Below are positions 1 through 10,547 of a stretch of 64,000 bases of DNA, piece by piece. The number at the start of each line of letters is the position of its first letter. Position 1 is the stretch's first letter. The notes under the pieces were generated by a model. That model was not told the DNA's origin and did no database searches. It was given only the letters and a program-made list of their open reading frames with translations. The DNA comes from Polytrichum commune (Eukaryota > Streptophyta > Polytrichopsida > Polytrichales > Polytrichaceae): NCBI GenBank assembly GCA_950295325.1, contig OX485803.1, forward strand, positions 12,894,001-12,958,000, in the 5' to 3' direction. The position numbers and the translations under genes were made by a program.

Positions 1-428
1 ATACGCAAAACCAGCATAGGGACCCGATGTTAAGGTGATGGAGATAATGGACACTGAAGAGATTTATGTAAGACATGGGGTTCATTAAGTGCCTGTCTAT
101 TGGAGTTAGTTCAGCTGCCCTTTCAACCATGGGCTTCTAATAATGAGAGATTCTGTTAAGATAACCAGAAGATTTGAATATAGCGTGACTCATATTCACT
201 CTTGTCCAATAGTTGTGCCATAAGGTGCTCCTGATTCATCTTTTGTGGTGCTGAACTATAATATCTACATGGATTCTGGATGGTCTCAAGCAATCTAAGA
301 CTGCCACATGGAGATTTTTATGAACACTTATTTATTCAATGCTGAAGCAGGAAGCACTCTATTACAGTATTCCATTTATTGTTTCATTGTTGTAAGTTTT
401 GTTCTTCCTTTTTTTGTTTCTGGTGCAG
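1..428 (+). other. Intron of the LPP-gamma gene
   Basis: No coding signal was found here. It reads as the 3' part of an intron, ending in a T-rich tract and CAG at 426-428 before the LPP-gamma exon. Confidence 0.5.
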
Positions 429-908
429 ATCATCAAAGAGTTAGCTCATGAAGCGAGGCCTATGACATGTGAAGCATTGGAGATGTGCGACTCTAATGGA
501 TGGCCCTCCAGTCACTCCCAGTATATGTGTTTTTTTGCAATCTATCTCACACTTCTCGCCACTTGCAGAATGACGTTTGCTGATGAGTTTCGCAGAGCAT
601 TTGTCGCCTTTTTGCCGTGGCCGGTGGCTATGGTTGTCATGTACTCGAGGGTTTACCTTGGTTACCACACCACTGCCCAAGTGCTTGCTGGAGGAACCTT
701 GGGCCTCATGTTGGGGACTGGATGGTTTTTATTGATGAATTTTGTAGTTTCCCCATGGTTCCCTATTTTGGAAGACAGCAGTTTATGTCAATACCTTCGC
801 ATTAAGGACAGCTCACATATACCAGATATAATAGGCTTCGAGTACAAGAACTCGAGGGAGGCACGCAATAGCAGTAAGTCAGGAAATGAAAAGGTATCAA
901 AAGACTGA
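429..908 (+). CDS. LPPG: Lipid phosphate phosphatase gamma / dolichyl-diphosphatase, last exon (partial)
   Basis: This is the terminal exon of a PAP2-family membrane phosphatase of the plant LPP-gamma / animal DOLPP1 type, which removes phosphate from dolichyl diphosphate and related lipid phosphates. All three PAP2 motifs are visible: KELAHEARP (K-x6-RP), PSSHSQ, and SRVYLGYH (SR-x5-H). Hydrophobic segments surround them, and the C-terminal block SSHIPDIIGFEY is typical of the DOLPP1/LPP-gamma group. The exon opens after a T-rich tract and CAG at 426-428, in phase 0, and ends with TGA at 906-908. The usual first helices (about 60-70 residues) are missing and should lie upstream of the window. 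The last residues, after FEY, are basic and polar, as in homologues. Family identity is firm; substrate is inferred from the family. Confidence 0.88.
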   Translation: MIKELAHEARPMTCEALEMCDSNGWPSSHSQYMCFFAIYLTLLATCRMTFADEFRRAFVAFLPWPVAMVVMYSRVYLGYHTTAQVLAGGTLGLMLGTGWFLLMNFVVSPWFPILEDSSLCQYLRIKDSSHIPDIIGFEYKNSREARNSSKSGNEKVSKD

Positions 909-2097
909 AGGCAAGTTGATGACTATTCTTCAGTTTCCCATTGAAATGATGTAAATGGTGAAATGACTTCAGGAACATTTCTTGGGTCGGAGAGAAGGAA
1001 AAGGACAGTTTGTGCACTGTAGAGCTCTGTGCCAGAATGACGATTGTTGTAGAGTGATTGGTTAATACAAAACCATGAATATATTTGGTATCCATTCTTG
1101 TCGTTTCTGACTTTTAAATGGGGATGTTTGGTCATTTGAATGTTGTGACTACTACATTGGAAAAGGTCAGTATGAGAGTTGATAGGCAGAGTTGGAGGAG
1201 CTCCTTCAGTCTGTTAACTTGGCCACTTACGAAACAATTCAAACACTCTGTAAAGCAGATGCAATTTCATTTTTGGGAAGTCTATTGAAATAGCAATCCA
1301 GTGATGGAGTGTGACGTTTCAATCACGAACAGAGCAACCCTCTAATCTAGAAGGCTTTCCAGCCTGCCAATGATGAGTGCTAACAGCCCTACACGCGATG
1401 CATATCTTTTCTTTTTGGGCCAGTCAATGCAATTATGGCTTGGTGGGTTGCGCAAGATGTCAGTTTGATGTGAGGAATGGTTCTTGGAATTTGGTTCAAG
1501 TGCAGGGTGAGCTTGCTTTGTCTGTGATCCTTGCTTGTTGTAGAAATGAGCTACACTTAGCAATTTGGGCAACACTCCAAACCAAAACATGACTCAAACA
1601 TGCCACCCAAGTCCAATATGAGAGACACTTTCCACTGAATCAACGAATCATAACTTCTAGAACACACATCTGGGTTTCAAATTTGAAAATTCAAATCCTT
1701 GTATGCAATTATTCTAGTTTTGAACAATTCAGTGTTTATTGTAAACTCTTCTATCCCTCCCAATTTAGGAATAACACTATTTCCACTGAGGGCCACTATC
1801 AACTTTGTGGCCCTTCGATTTTTTTTTTTTTTTTTTTTTCCATACATGTGTTTTGAAGTCGCTTGATATGAAGGTAATTTATCAACAAGTATGAAGAAAT
1901 ATTTGTGTTGAACCCCTAACCTTAACAATGAGGTGTACTTTTGGGGTTTGAATGATGTCCACCCTCGGGCAATGAAGACTTAATATGTAGATGCTTTCTA
2001 ACAGGCTCGCATTCATGCCGGCATAATTTTTCTTTCTTTCTTTCTTGTAGATGCTTTCAAAAGCAAATTCAAAAAATGGTTTGGGTATTTGAAGAAC
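909..2097. other. 3' UTR and intergenic DNA
   Basis: The first few hundred bases probably hold the 3' UTR of the phosphatase gene. I see no further coding signal. A run of about 20 T lies near 1820-1840. The short ORFs here have no recognisable composition or domain. Confidence 0.4.
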
Positions 2098-2100
2098 TTA

Positions 2101-2672
2101 GGGTTGTTTCACACTATGGCCGAAGGCCATTGATTTCCACCGATCAGATTGCAAGAACCAAGAATCTGGCCTCTCAACCCTTCACACTAGAGGCCAAAGT
2201 CCAAAGGCCGTCACATTCCAAAATGCCTACATGACAGTATTGTTTTACCAAGGCGAAGGACTCTCAAAGGAAATTTGGGTCAGATAGGATTGAAAACCCA
2301 AACTGTGGTCGAGAGGCCGTCAATTACTTTTCATGAAAAAAAAAATCAAAACTAACAAGATCTTGGCCGTTAGATTGGAGGGGTTGTTTTGGGCAGGGAA
2401 TAAAGTGGGATGCTCCTTCCTCCTTTGGGCTTTGGGCTTGGCCTTTGGAGGCTTCACACTATGGCCGTTCAAGTCGAAAGAACGTGGGAGTTCATGGTCA
2501 AAGGTTTGGATTTTGGGCTTAGCTTTTGGAGGCTTCACACTATGCCCGGCCAAAGGCTCCAATTACTATATTTTATTGACTATTTTCAGCCCATTTCTTT
2601 GAACTCTCAACAAAGTTTGGCCGTTCAATCCCACGGCCTCTCGACTTGGATGGCCATAGTGTGAAGCGGCCC
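2101..2672. mobile_element. Harbinger/Tourist-like MITE
   Basis: The left end begins GGGTTGTTTCACACTATGGC. The right end, read in reverse, begins GGGCCGCTTCACACTATGGC, giving imperfect terminal inverted repeats of about 20 bp. Both ends are flanked by TTA (2098-2100 and 2673-2675). A TTA/TAA target duplication and GGG-starting termini are typical of PIF/Harbinger MITEs. The motif TTCACACTATG recurs inside at about 2453 and 2532 next to a repeated GGGCTT-rich block. There is no transposase, and the short ORFs across it are repeat-derived. Confidence 0.72.
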
Positions 2673-2675
2673 TTA

Positions 2676-4739
2676 GTGTGAAGTGTGGCATCTAATTTCT
2701 TACTGTATAACCTCTGTACATCCGTGATACCCCCAACTGTTAAAAAGAAAGTCGTGATTACACCGAACTTCGTTGGAGCTTGGCTAGGCTAGGTTTTATT
2801 AAGGTATAAATACCATAACCCGTTAACCACCCTCTAGCCGCGCATTAGACCACCATCATAATGGTGAAGTGCCATTTCTAAAACCGACCATGGCTTGGCG
2901 ACAAATTCAATGCGTGTACCCTTAGTGTAGCCAATGGGAATCACGTGTTAATGTACTCATGAAGTAACCGATTTAGGCGATACCCTGTATGGAAAATGCA
3001 GATTACCGTGTTCACTGTAGGGAGAATCTAGTGAACAAGTAGGGAGTTGGACAACTTTCCACTTTGAAAAATTATAGCATTTTTTATATAGGGCCAAAAA
3101 ACATGAAACAACTTGCATTCTTCATGAATCCCTCTCGTCTATCTTGGAAAATTCCCTAATGCGAATCACCTTATTTTCACAGATTATGGTATTTCTACCT
3201 TAGTGGCCTTGATTCAACAATCCAACCCTAGTATGTTGAGACATCCTGCCTTGTGTATCTTCTCTTTCAATTTTCAGCAAAATGCATATGGATCTTGTAG
3301 TTTGTGTTTAGTCTTTCAAATCTAGTCGCACAATAATTTGGGTCACATTCAATATCTTCTCGTTGGGTTTAGGTGCATGGGCCTGGGCCACACCCTAATA
3401 AATTACTCTTGTAGACATCGCCAAATAAATTCTTATCAATTTAGAAACACTCGTGTCATGAACATGACATAGGCACTGCAAATACCAATGATTCAACAAG
3501 ATTGGTACGTAGAAGCACCTACACTACTAAACACCTTGAATGCATCCTCAACACGATACTACGCTAAATGTGTCCAACAAATTTCACAAACTTTTGTGTG
3601 AATCCGTAAAACGCTTAGTGAGATTCGAGATCATGTAATCCACACATTGTGTGATTTACATATGATTAAGGCACGTGGCGTTACTGTGGGCACTTCCAAC
3701 TTCATAGACCACTTTGACCATTGGATTGAATAAGCAATGGTCTCCTCCAGTTCACATTTACAATTCACACATTCTTTCATTTAAAGTTTCAAAATTAGAG
3801 TTGACATGCAATTTCTGCTTCTAAGAGGTCAAAGTGGAAATTATCTTTCTATTTTAGTGAAGACTTAGCCCATGAAACACCGGCCTTACTATACTCCAAG
3901 TATTATCACCAAGTATTAGAATCATATCTCTCATATACACACACACATATGAATTTAATACATGATCTTATGATAGTGAAGAATAAGAACACACTAGAGA
4001 ATTTTTATTGTATGTATGAGAGTGGGTTTATATTAGGGTATGGGTTCAAGGAACTTGAGTATAGACCACCCCTTAATGCACCGTGTTATCGGAGCCATTT
4101 TTGGTACCAAGCTTGAGAATTGGACTCTCAAACTAGGACTAGTGTTCTTAAATAGGGACCATCAAGATTTGAGAGGAAAGTGATGTCCCATTAGCTCCAC
4201 TTTGTTTCTTCATACTTACGACTAGGGCCCTGATGTGAACTCTGTGGGTCCCAATAGGAGTACTAGATTTCCAAGTGTCTCTGGTCTTGGACTCTAGATA
4301 ACATCCACCCTAAGAGACATAAGAAGAACAATCAAATAGGTCGTATAATGGACTTTTTGACGATTACATTAAGACCAACCAACCTTTCTAGCTTATGACT
4401 GAGAACTTCACCTCACACCCAACTTCATAACTCGTAAACTTCATTCTCCTTATGATTCATTCAAATGAGTAAGTTGCAAAGGGATAAACTTTATTTGGGG
4501 GGAGGCGATGAAGCCATTGGAGCCCACCTCAAGTGTCTTCCGTCTACCATTAGGCGAACTGAATGAATTTCATCCTTAGAATAGTACCACTAAGTGCGTC
4601 ATAGCGATGGTTGCACGCTCCAAAGTCCATGCCACGTCGTACTTAGATTCTTATTTTCAAGGGTAGGTGTTGTCACCATACCTTTCTTTGTGTTAGTACT
4701 ATACTACAAGCAACGGAGTATTCATCCAATTTAATAACC
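2676..4739. other. Intergenic DNA, no gene seen
   Basis: AT-rich sequence with no long ORF, RNA gene or clear repeat that I can support. Confidence 0.4.
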
Positions 4740-5480
4740 ATCCACATCCATACACATCGCCCATGAATGTACCCATCATTCATCCATGTGAGTTTTGGCA
4801 CTCAACCAATTCTCCTCTTGTTGGTTATCTTGTCTGTTCATGAGTGTGTCCCAAGTTCGTTCATCCTTGAGAATATTCGCCCCAAGATTCCTATATTCAT
4901 TCATCCACTCTACGGTTTCCTACTTGCCAGTTTGCTTTGTCAATGGTGCTGCTGTCTACGTCACCACTGTACTGCAAGAAAAGTAACACCCATCCCCCAC
5001 TCCACACTCATTCATCCATGCTCTACCCCCACATTCATCCATGGGTGTTGTCGCCAGTCCGTCCATCCCTCACGGCATTCATTACTCGCGGTCTTATTCA
5101 TCCACACGGCTGCTTTCTTTGTCAGGGGGGTGGTTATGTCACTTTTGTCCCCCACTGTACTGCACGGAGTGTAGATTTTCATCCCCACTATTCATCCATG
5201 CTACAGTCCACCAATATATATATATATCGTTACGCATTCATCTATGTTCAGGTCAATTTGTCATCCATCGATGAGCGTATTCATCGGAGTTCGTCGGTTG
5301 TGAACCTGGCACCCATGAGCGTGTCGGCTTTGGTGTTCTTTGTCAACTGTCCAGCTGTCACTGTAGACGTCACCGGCCGTACTGCAAGCAGTGCAGCATT
5401 CATCCTCACTCGACGTCCTTTCATCCACGATTCATTTCACGTATATGTCCTCACACATTCATCCGCTGGCGTGTCACTAA
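4740..5480. repeat. Diverged tandem repeat rich in TTCATCCA
   Basis: At least three diverged copies of a unit of about 185-220 bp can be followed by a TTTGTCA landmark (about 4935, 5122, 5339) and a GTACTGCA landmark (about 4970, 5155, 5378). The sub-motif ATTCATCCAT recurs many times. Overlapping ORFs in all plus frames here follow the repeat and have no protein-like composition. A smaller cluster of the same motif lies at 7192-7255. Confidence 0.6.
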
Positions 5481-6838
5481 GATAGATGGGCCTTCTTTGG
5501 TTTTGTTCTTTGCTTACCTTATCCTCATTGAGTTTGGGAGGTTGAAATTTTTGTGTGCCCGGAATTATGCTGGTTATTGAGTCGAGAAAGGTTAACACAT
5601 TCAAATACATTAGCTAATATTTTTTTAAACATATGTCTTTAAGGTGTTGTTGTTTTAAGATTTGCACATAACCACCCAACACTCAACTAATGCATGCAGT
5701 TCGAGGAGCCATTTCATCCATATAGGCAGTAGAGTTTCATGTGAATTCGTGAGCGTGAAGACAAAGTTCGTGATGTGCAATTCATATTCCAAGGCTTCGA
5801 GTTGAGTTACGGTGTCCGACTTTCACTTACCCTTTAGCAACATGGTACTAGCAAATACAACACAAATCTCCAACATGATGTTTGGATGTTAGTGTAAACC
5901 CTTATGTTGGCATGAAGATGCATCACTACAATCACATCATTCAAAGTCACTACCTCTATGACAGTCCCAAAATCAAGCGGAAGCCATAAAAGCTTGATGG
6001 CAATGTGCACACAACTTGAGGCATCTTAAGTGTAAATTATAATGAAATAGGTACACTCACCTTACCCAAAACCAAACACAATCAACCTTGAAATGCAATA
6101 TAGATTATGGGACCATGAAGACAGAGACGGAGAATGACACCCACCTTGACTTTCAAAGAGATTTGACAACTAGCGGCTTCTTAACCAATATTTTGGCACC
6201 CATCACCCCCACTTCTTCTTATACATGAAGCATGTCCACTCTCAATAACCCACCTGAGTGGAATTTCCAACTTGTCAAAAGTTATGAAGCCAAAACAATT
6301 CAAGCCCAAGATTATGCATGCAAGGAGGAAAAACAACATCGAAATGAAGTTTGAAGCACACCGCGAATCTCTCAACATGCTAGAGCTCCCGACTTACATG
6401 CACTTTGATCACCAAAGGCAATTTTCCTTCACAATGTGCGATGACCTTCAATGATCCTTCTCTGCACAACAAGTCAACTTTGGTTTTTGGTGAGTTCTTC
6501 AAGCCTTCTCAAAGTCTTTGCTCTCTACTTCCTAAACACCCCCTAAACTCTACCCCCCCCCCCCACACACACACACATCTCAACCACAAGTGTAAATTGT
6601 CGAGTGAAAAGAGTAACATGTAATAAAGGTAAATGGGCCGAGGTAATCCTACTAGTGCTTCCTCCGGAGGATCCAACAACAAGCAAGGCGAAACTTGTGA
6701 TACATGGGAAGAAAACATGACAACAAGGAGTGAAATTTGACTGAGAACATCCGTTCCCTAGGATTTCCGGTATAAAAGAAGGTGTGACATTGAGGAGGGT
6801 TATTTCATAGAGGCTAAAGTGTACATTGAACTGTCTCA
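5481..6838. other. Intergenic DNA, no gene seen
   Basis: No supported gene. A C-run followed by a short CA repeat lies at about 6551-6575. Confidence 0.4.
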
Positions 6839-6839
6839 T

Positions 6840-7027
6840 TAGTGTAGGTTACCATTTGGAGTTTCTCATTGCTATGACATTTTGCTGAAAGTATTATTTT
6901 TCAAGCCAAACAATATAATTGATTATTATACACACCAAAAACTATGATATAACTTAGTTGATAAAAAAAACGATAATGTCAGTAAAAAGCCATAGCAACA
7001 TGTAACTCCGAATGGTAATCCACACTA
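6840..7027. mobile_element. Short MITE, copy 1 (TAGTGT family)
   Basis: A 188-bp palindromic element. The left end TAGTGTAGGTTACCATTTGG matches the reverse complement of the right end, TAGTGTGGATTACCATTCGG. The inverted similarity continues inward for about 45 bp (GGAGTT...TTGCTATG). A second copy of the same family lies at 35335-35519. The terminal ATTAG/CTAAT is itself palindromic, so the exact target duplication cannot be separated from the TIR. Confidence 0.72.
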
Positions 7028-7972
7028 ATAAGCCTATTTAGTGTAGTCCTTAAAGTGCTACGTTACATTGTTTTACTAGCATAGTCTTTTTGCTACTCCG
7101 TAGATGCCACATGAAGACCTCGTTTTATTGTCCAGCCGGCCATGTGGTTGCGGCCTCATATAATAAATAGCCAATTTAGGCCCACTTACCGTAATGCATC
7201 CATCCGTGAGCGTATTCATCCATCCATGTGTCCGTATGTTCATTCATCCTTATGAGTGTCGGCACTCCCCCGTGGCTGCCAGCTTCCTAGTCACCAGGAA
7301 CGAGGCAGACAGCAGGAGAGCGAGAAAGACTCGAGAGTCGAGTGAGCTCGCGTCGCGCCTCGAATGCTGCGTCGAGTCCATCGGCGCATTGCACTTTGCA
7401 AGGGAGGAATGTTGTCACATTCACACGTGTAGGATGCGCACCGACGATGCCGTAAAGTTAGAATGGTTGATGCCGGCCATTTGGCCCGCGAATCTTCTGC
7501 TGTCTCCATGACCATCACCACCTATTGTCTCCTATTCGGTGGTTCGCAAGTCGCCTGCTCGAGGGGTTGAAGAGGAAGATGATGAAGGAAAAGAAGGTGA
7601 AGAAAAGCGTGAATCTTGAAGGGCCGGTGGAGGTGTAGGTGGAGTAAGCTAAGCTAAGCTGAGCCGAGCTAAGCAAGGCTAAGCTGAGCTATAGTATTTA
7701 CCACGCAAGCGCGTCGACACGGAACACAACACTAGACAACCACCAAGCTTGACAATGATACGGATTGCTTTGCTTTTCATTGCTTCCCCTCCGCGTGCTG
7801 GTGATGTGAGTGGCAAGGGGTTGAGAAACGAGTGAGAAAAGTCTTGGTCTGGGGGGTTGGGGTATTTGGGGATTGAGGTAAGTGGTGTGTTTCTGAGGAA
7901 TTGAGGGATTTTTTTACTCGGTGGATGATGGAAGAGCAGGGCGTGCGCAGGTCAGAGCAAGTGGTGTTCCTC
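7028..7972. other. Region upstream of the ankyrin-kinase gene
   Basis: Contains a TTCATCC-rich cluster (7192-7255), a more GC-rich stretch with many CG dinucleotides (about 7290-7520), and a short AGCTAAGCTGAGC-type repeat (about 7646-7692). The CG-rich part could be promoter DNA of the downstream kinase gene. No gene was identified. Confidence 0.35.
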
Positions 7973-8735
7973 GTTGTGGACGATTATGTGATTAGGTATG
8001 CCAGAAGCTACAAGAAGCGTGGAACAGGGTTGCCCTCTGTGTGTGCATGTGTGTGTGAGTGAAGTACATCGGATGTGAAATTCTCGTGGCCATCGTGGAT
8101 TACGAAAGAGGGTGATGAATCTTGAAGGTAGGGCTACGGGGAAAGTGGGTCCTTGTTGTGGAGGATTATGTGTAATTGAAGCTACAAGGAGCTTGGATCA
8201 CGGTTAGCCTGTGTGTGTGTGTGTGTGTGTGTGAAGCACACTGGGTTTGAAATTCTCGTGGCCGTTGGGGATCGCGAAGAGAGTGAACTTTGAGTGGTGA
8301 ACCTACGGGGCGTGTGCAGGATTATGTGATTACTTATTCCAGAAGCTCCAAGAAGCGTGGATCGGGGTTGTGTGTGTGTGTGTGTGTGTGTGAGTGAAGC
8401 ACATTGAATTTGAAACCATCGTGGCCATTTTTCGATTACGGAGAGGGTGATACCTGAGGTTTGAAGGGGGAGCTTGCGAAGGGGCGGAGGAGAGCAGGTC
8501 AGAGTAAGTGTTCTCTGTTTTGGAGGATTATGTGACTAAGTATGCCAGAAAGCTACAAGAAGAGTGGATCAGGGTTACCCTCTGTGTATGGGTGTGAGTG
8601 AAGCACATTTGGTTTGACATTCTTGTGGCCAACGAATCAAAAACTACGAAGAGGGGTGAATCTTGAGGGTTGAAGCTACGGGGAAGCTTGCGAAGGGGTT
8701 GCTGAGGAGGAGGGAAAGAGCAGGGGTGGGGTGGG
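7973..8735 (+). repeat. Four diverged tandem copies in the kinase gene leader
   Basis: Four copies of a unit of about 155-200 bp run directly up to the kinase start codon. Landmarks in each are GGATTATGTG, CAAGAAGCGTGGAT (varied), a GTGTGTG tract, GTGAAGCACAT, and TCGTGGCC. The (GT)n tract length differs between copies and is longest at about 8211-8233 and 8366-8391. By position this is promoter and/or 5' UTR of the gene at 8741. It may affect expression, but that is inference. Confidence 0.65.
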
Positions 8736-8740
8736 GAGGG

Positions 8741-10547
8741 ATGGGAGAGATTAATGGCAGGGAGAGAGCGTTGGCGCAAGTGCTGTGGGCAGTGCGAAAC
8801 GACGATGTGAACGCGTTGGTGAAGATTATACATGAGCAAGGCGACTACACCCTGATCAATGCCGCCGACTACGACAAGCGCACGCCTCTGCACGTTGCGG
8901 CATCCAACAACAGCCTGAAGGCTGCTAGCAAGCTGCTCAGCGTGGGCGCGTGCGTCGACGCTCTCGACCGCTGGAACAACACGCCGACAGCCAACGCGCA
9001 GTCGTTGGGGTTTCAGGACATGGTGAAGCTGCTCATGTTCAACGGCGCGCGGCCGGTGGCGGCGGCCGACGCGAGCGAGAGCGGCGGCGGGAGTCCCCGA
9101 AGTAAGCCCCCGTCGCCGCACAGGTTGGATTGGATGATCGATCCCCGCGAAATCGATCTGAGCGAGAGTTCGCTCATCGGCAAAGGCTCGTTCGGCGAAA
9201 TCAGACAGGCAACCTGGAGAGGCACAAAAGTGGCCGTAAAGAGCATCCGCAATTCCCTGTCCAAGGTAACAAACGACGTTTGCCAACCTCTATTTTGGAT
9301 CTGTTAGAAACAAAAGTTTGTGATTCTTTGCGACTCGGTAGCACTCAAATTTGCTACAAGAGAGTTGACCTTCAAATCAATGGTACTTTTCGTCGGGAGT
9401 TGGTCCCTGATGATTCTCTCATTGATTGTTGTCCATCAAATATCAATGAATTCTTTTCTCTTATGATGGTGCATGCGGAGGTAGTAGTGTTTGAATTTGA
9501 GTGAGCAACTTGTTTCGAGAGGTTCATCGAGGGCCAAACTCATTTTAGTACCCTTTGGCATGTTAAAATGAGTTTGATTGATCCCCAACGAACCGATATA
9601 GAATGTTCTTCGTTGAAACCTTCACACTCCCCACCAAGCATGCAGCAAAAAGTTCCGAACGTGGAGGGTGTTATATGCAAAACAGCCAACTCCCCGACCA
9701 AATGCCATGTTGAGTTAAAGATGTTTTGACACAATCTCAGTAACCCTAATTTCCTTTGACGTATTGTGATCGTTTGTTTTGTGGCTGTTTATTCCAGGAC
9801 CGTCTGATTGTGAGCGACTTTCACAACGAGGTAGACTTGCTGGTGAAGCTACGACATCCGAACATTGTGCAATTCTTAGGAGCAGTGACTTCGGAGACGC
9901 CTCTACTGTTGGTCACTGAGTATCTGGCCGGCGGGGATTTGCATGCCCTGTTGAAGAAGGGCTCATTGCCCGGAGAAATGGCAATAGCGTTCGCCCTGGA
10001 CATGGCGCGAGGGATGGCCTACTTGCACTGTGGGCCGAACGTTGTGATTCACCGCGACTTGAAACCCCGAAACCTTATCCTGGACGAAGCCAACGAACTG
10101 AAGGTTGGCGACTTCGGGTTGAGCAAGCTTGTGAAAGTAAAAAATGTGCACGATGTGTACAAGCTTACCGGCGAAACGGGGAGCTATAGGTATATGGCTC
10201 CCGAAGTTTTCCTGCACGAAAATTACAACACGAAAGTCGATGTGTTTTCTTTTGCAATGATTCTGTATGAAATGTATGAGGGGCATGCTCCGTTTGATGA
10301 CGAGGATGCTCATGAAGCGGCTCGCCTCGTCGCGAAGGATAATCATCGCCCATTATTTAGTAACAAGATACACTACCCGGATGGTATGATAGACTTGATC
10401 AAGCAATGCTGGTCAGAGTATCCATCGAAACGTCCCGACTTTATCGACATCATCCAGAACCTCGAAAAAATCCAAGAAGCCATGCCGAAACTCGAGCGGC
10501 ATTGTTTCCGCCACCTACTCCGACGTGTTCATCATCACCACGACTAA
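8741..10547 (+). CDS. Ankyrin-repeat Raf/ILK-like protein kinase (two exons)
   Basis: Model join(8741..9265, 9798..10547), 424 residues; both splice sites are phase 0 (AAG|GTAACA and TTCCAG|GAC). The N-terminus has about two ankyrin repeats (RTPLHVAASNN, then NTPTANAQSLGFQDMVKLL). A complete kinase domain follows from about residue 140. It shows the glycine loop IGKGSFGEI, lysine in VAVKSI, HRDLKPRN, DFG in VGDFGLSK, and YRYMAPEVF. This is the layout of plant integrin-linked-kinase-like / group C Raf-like MAPKKKs (VIK, ILK1), cytosolic Ser/Thr kinases in growth and stress signalling. All catalytic residues are present. I chose the Met in GGMGEIN because the in-frame upstream extension lies in the tandem-repeat leader. 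The extreme C-terminus is basic and His-rich. Family is confident; specific role is not. Confidence 0.88.

Noticed and set aside
2320-2664. ORFs of 80-89 codons on both strands
   Set aside because: They lie inside the MITE and arise from its internal repeats.
4767-5485. ORFs of 135 and 182 codons
   Set aside because: They follow the TTCATCCA repeat in several frames at once and have no protein-like pattern.
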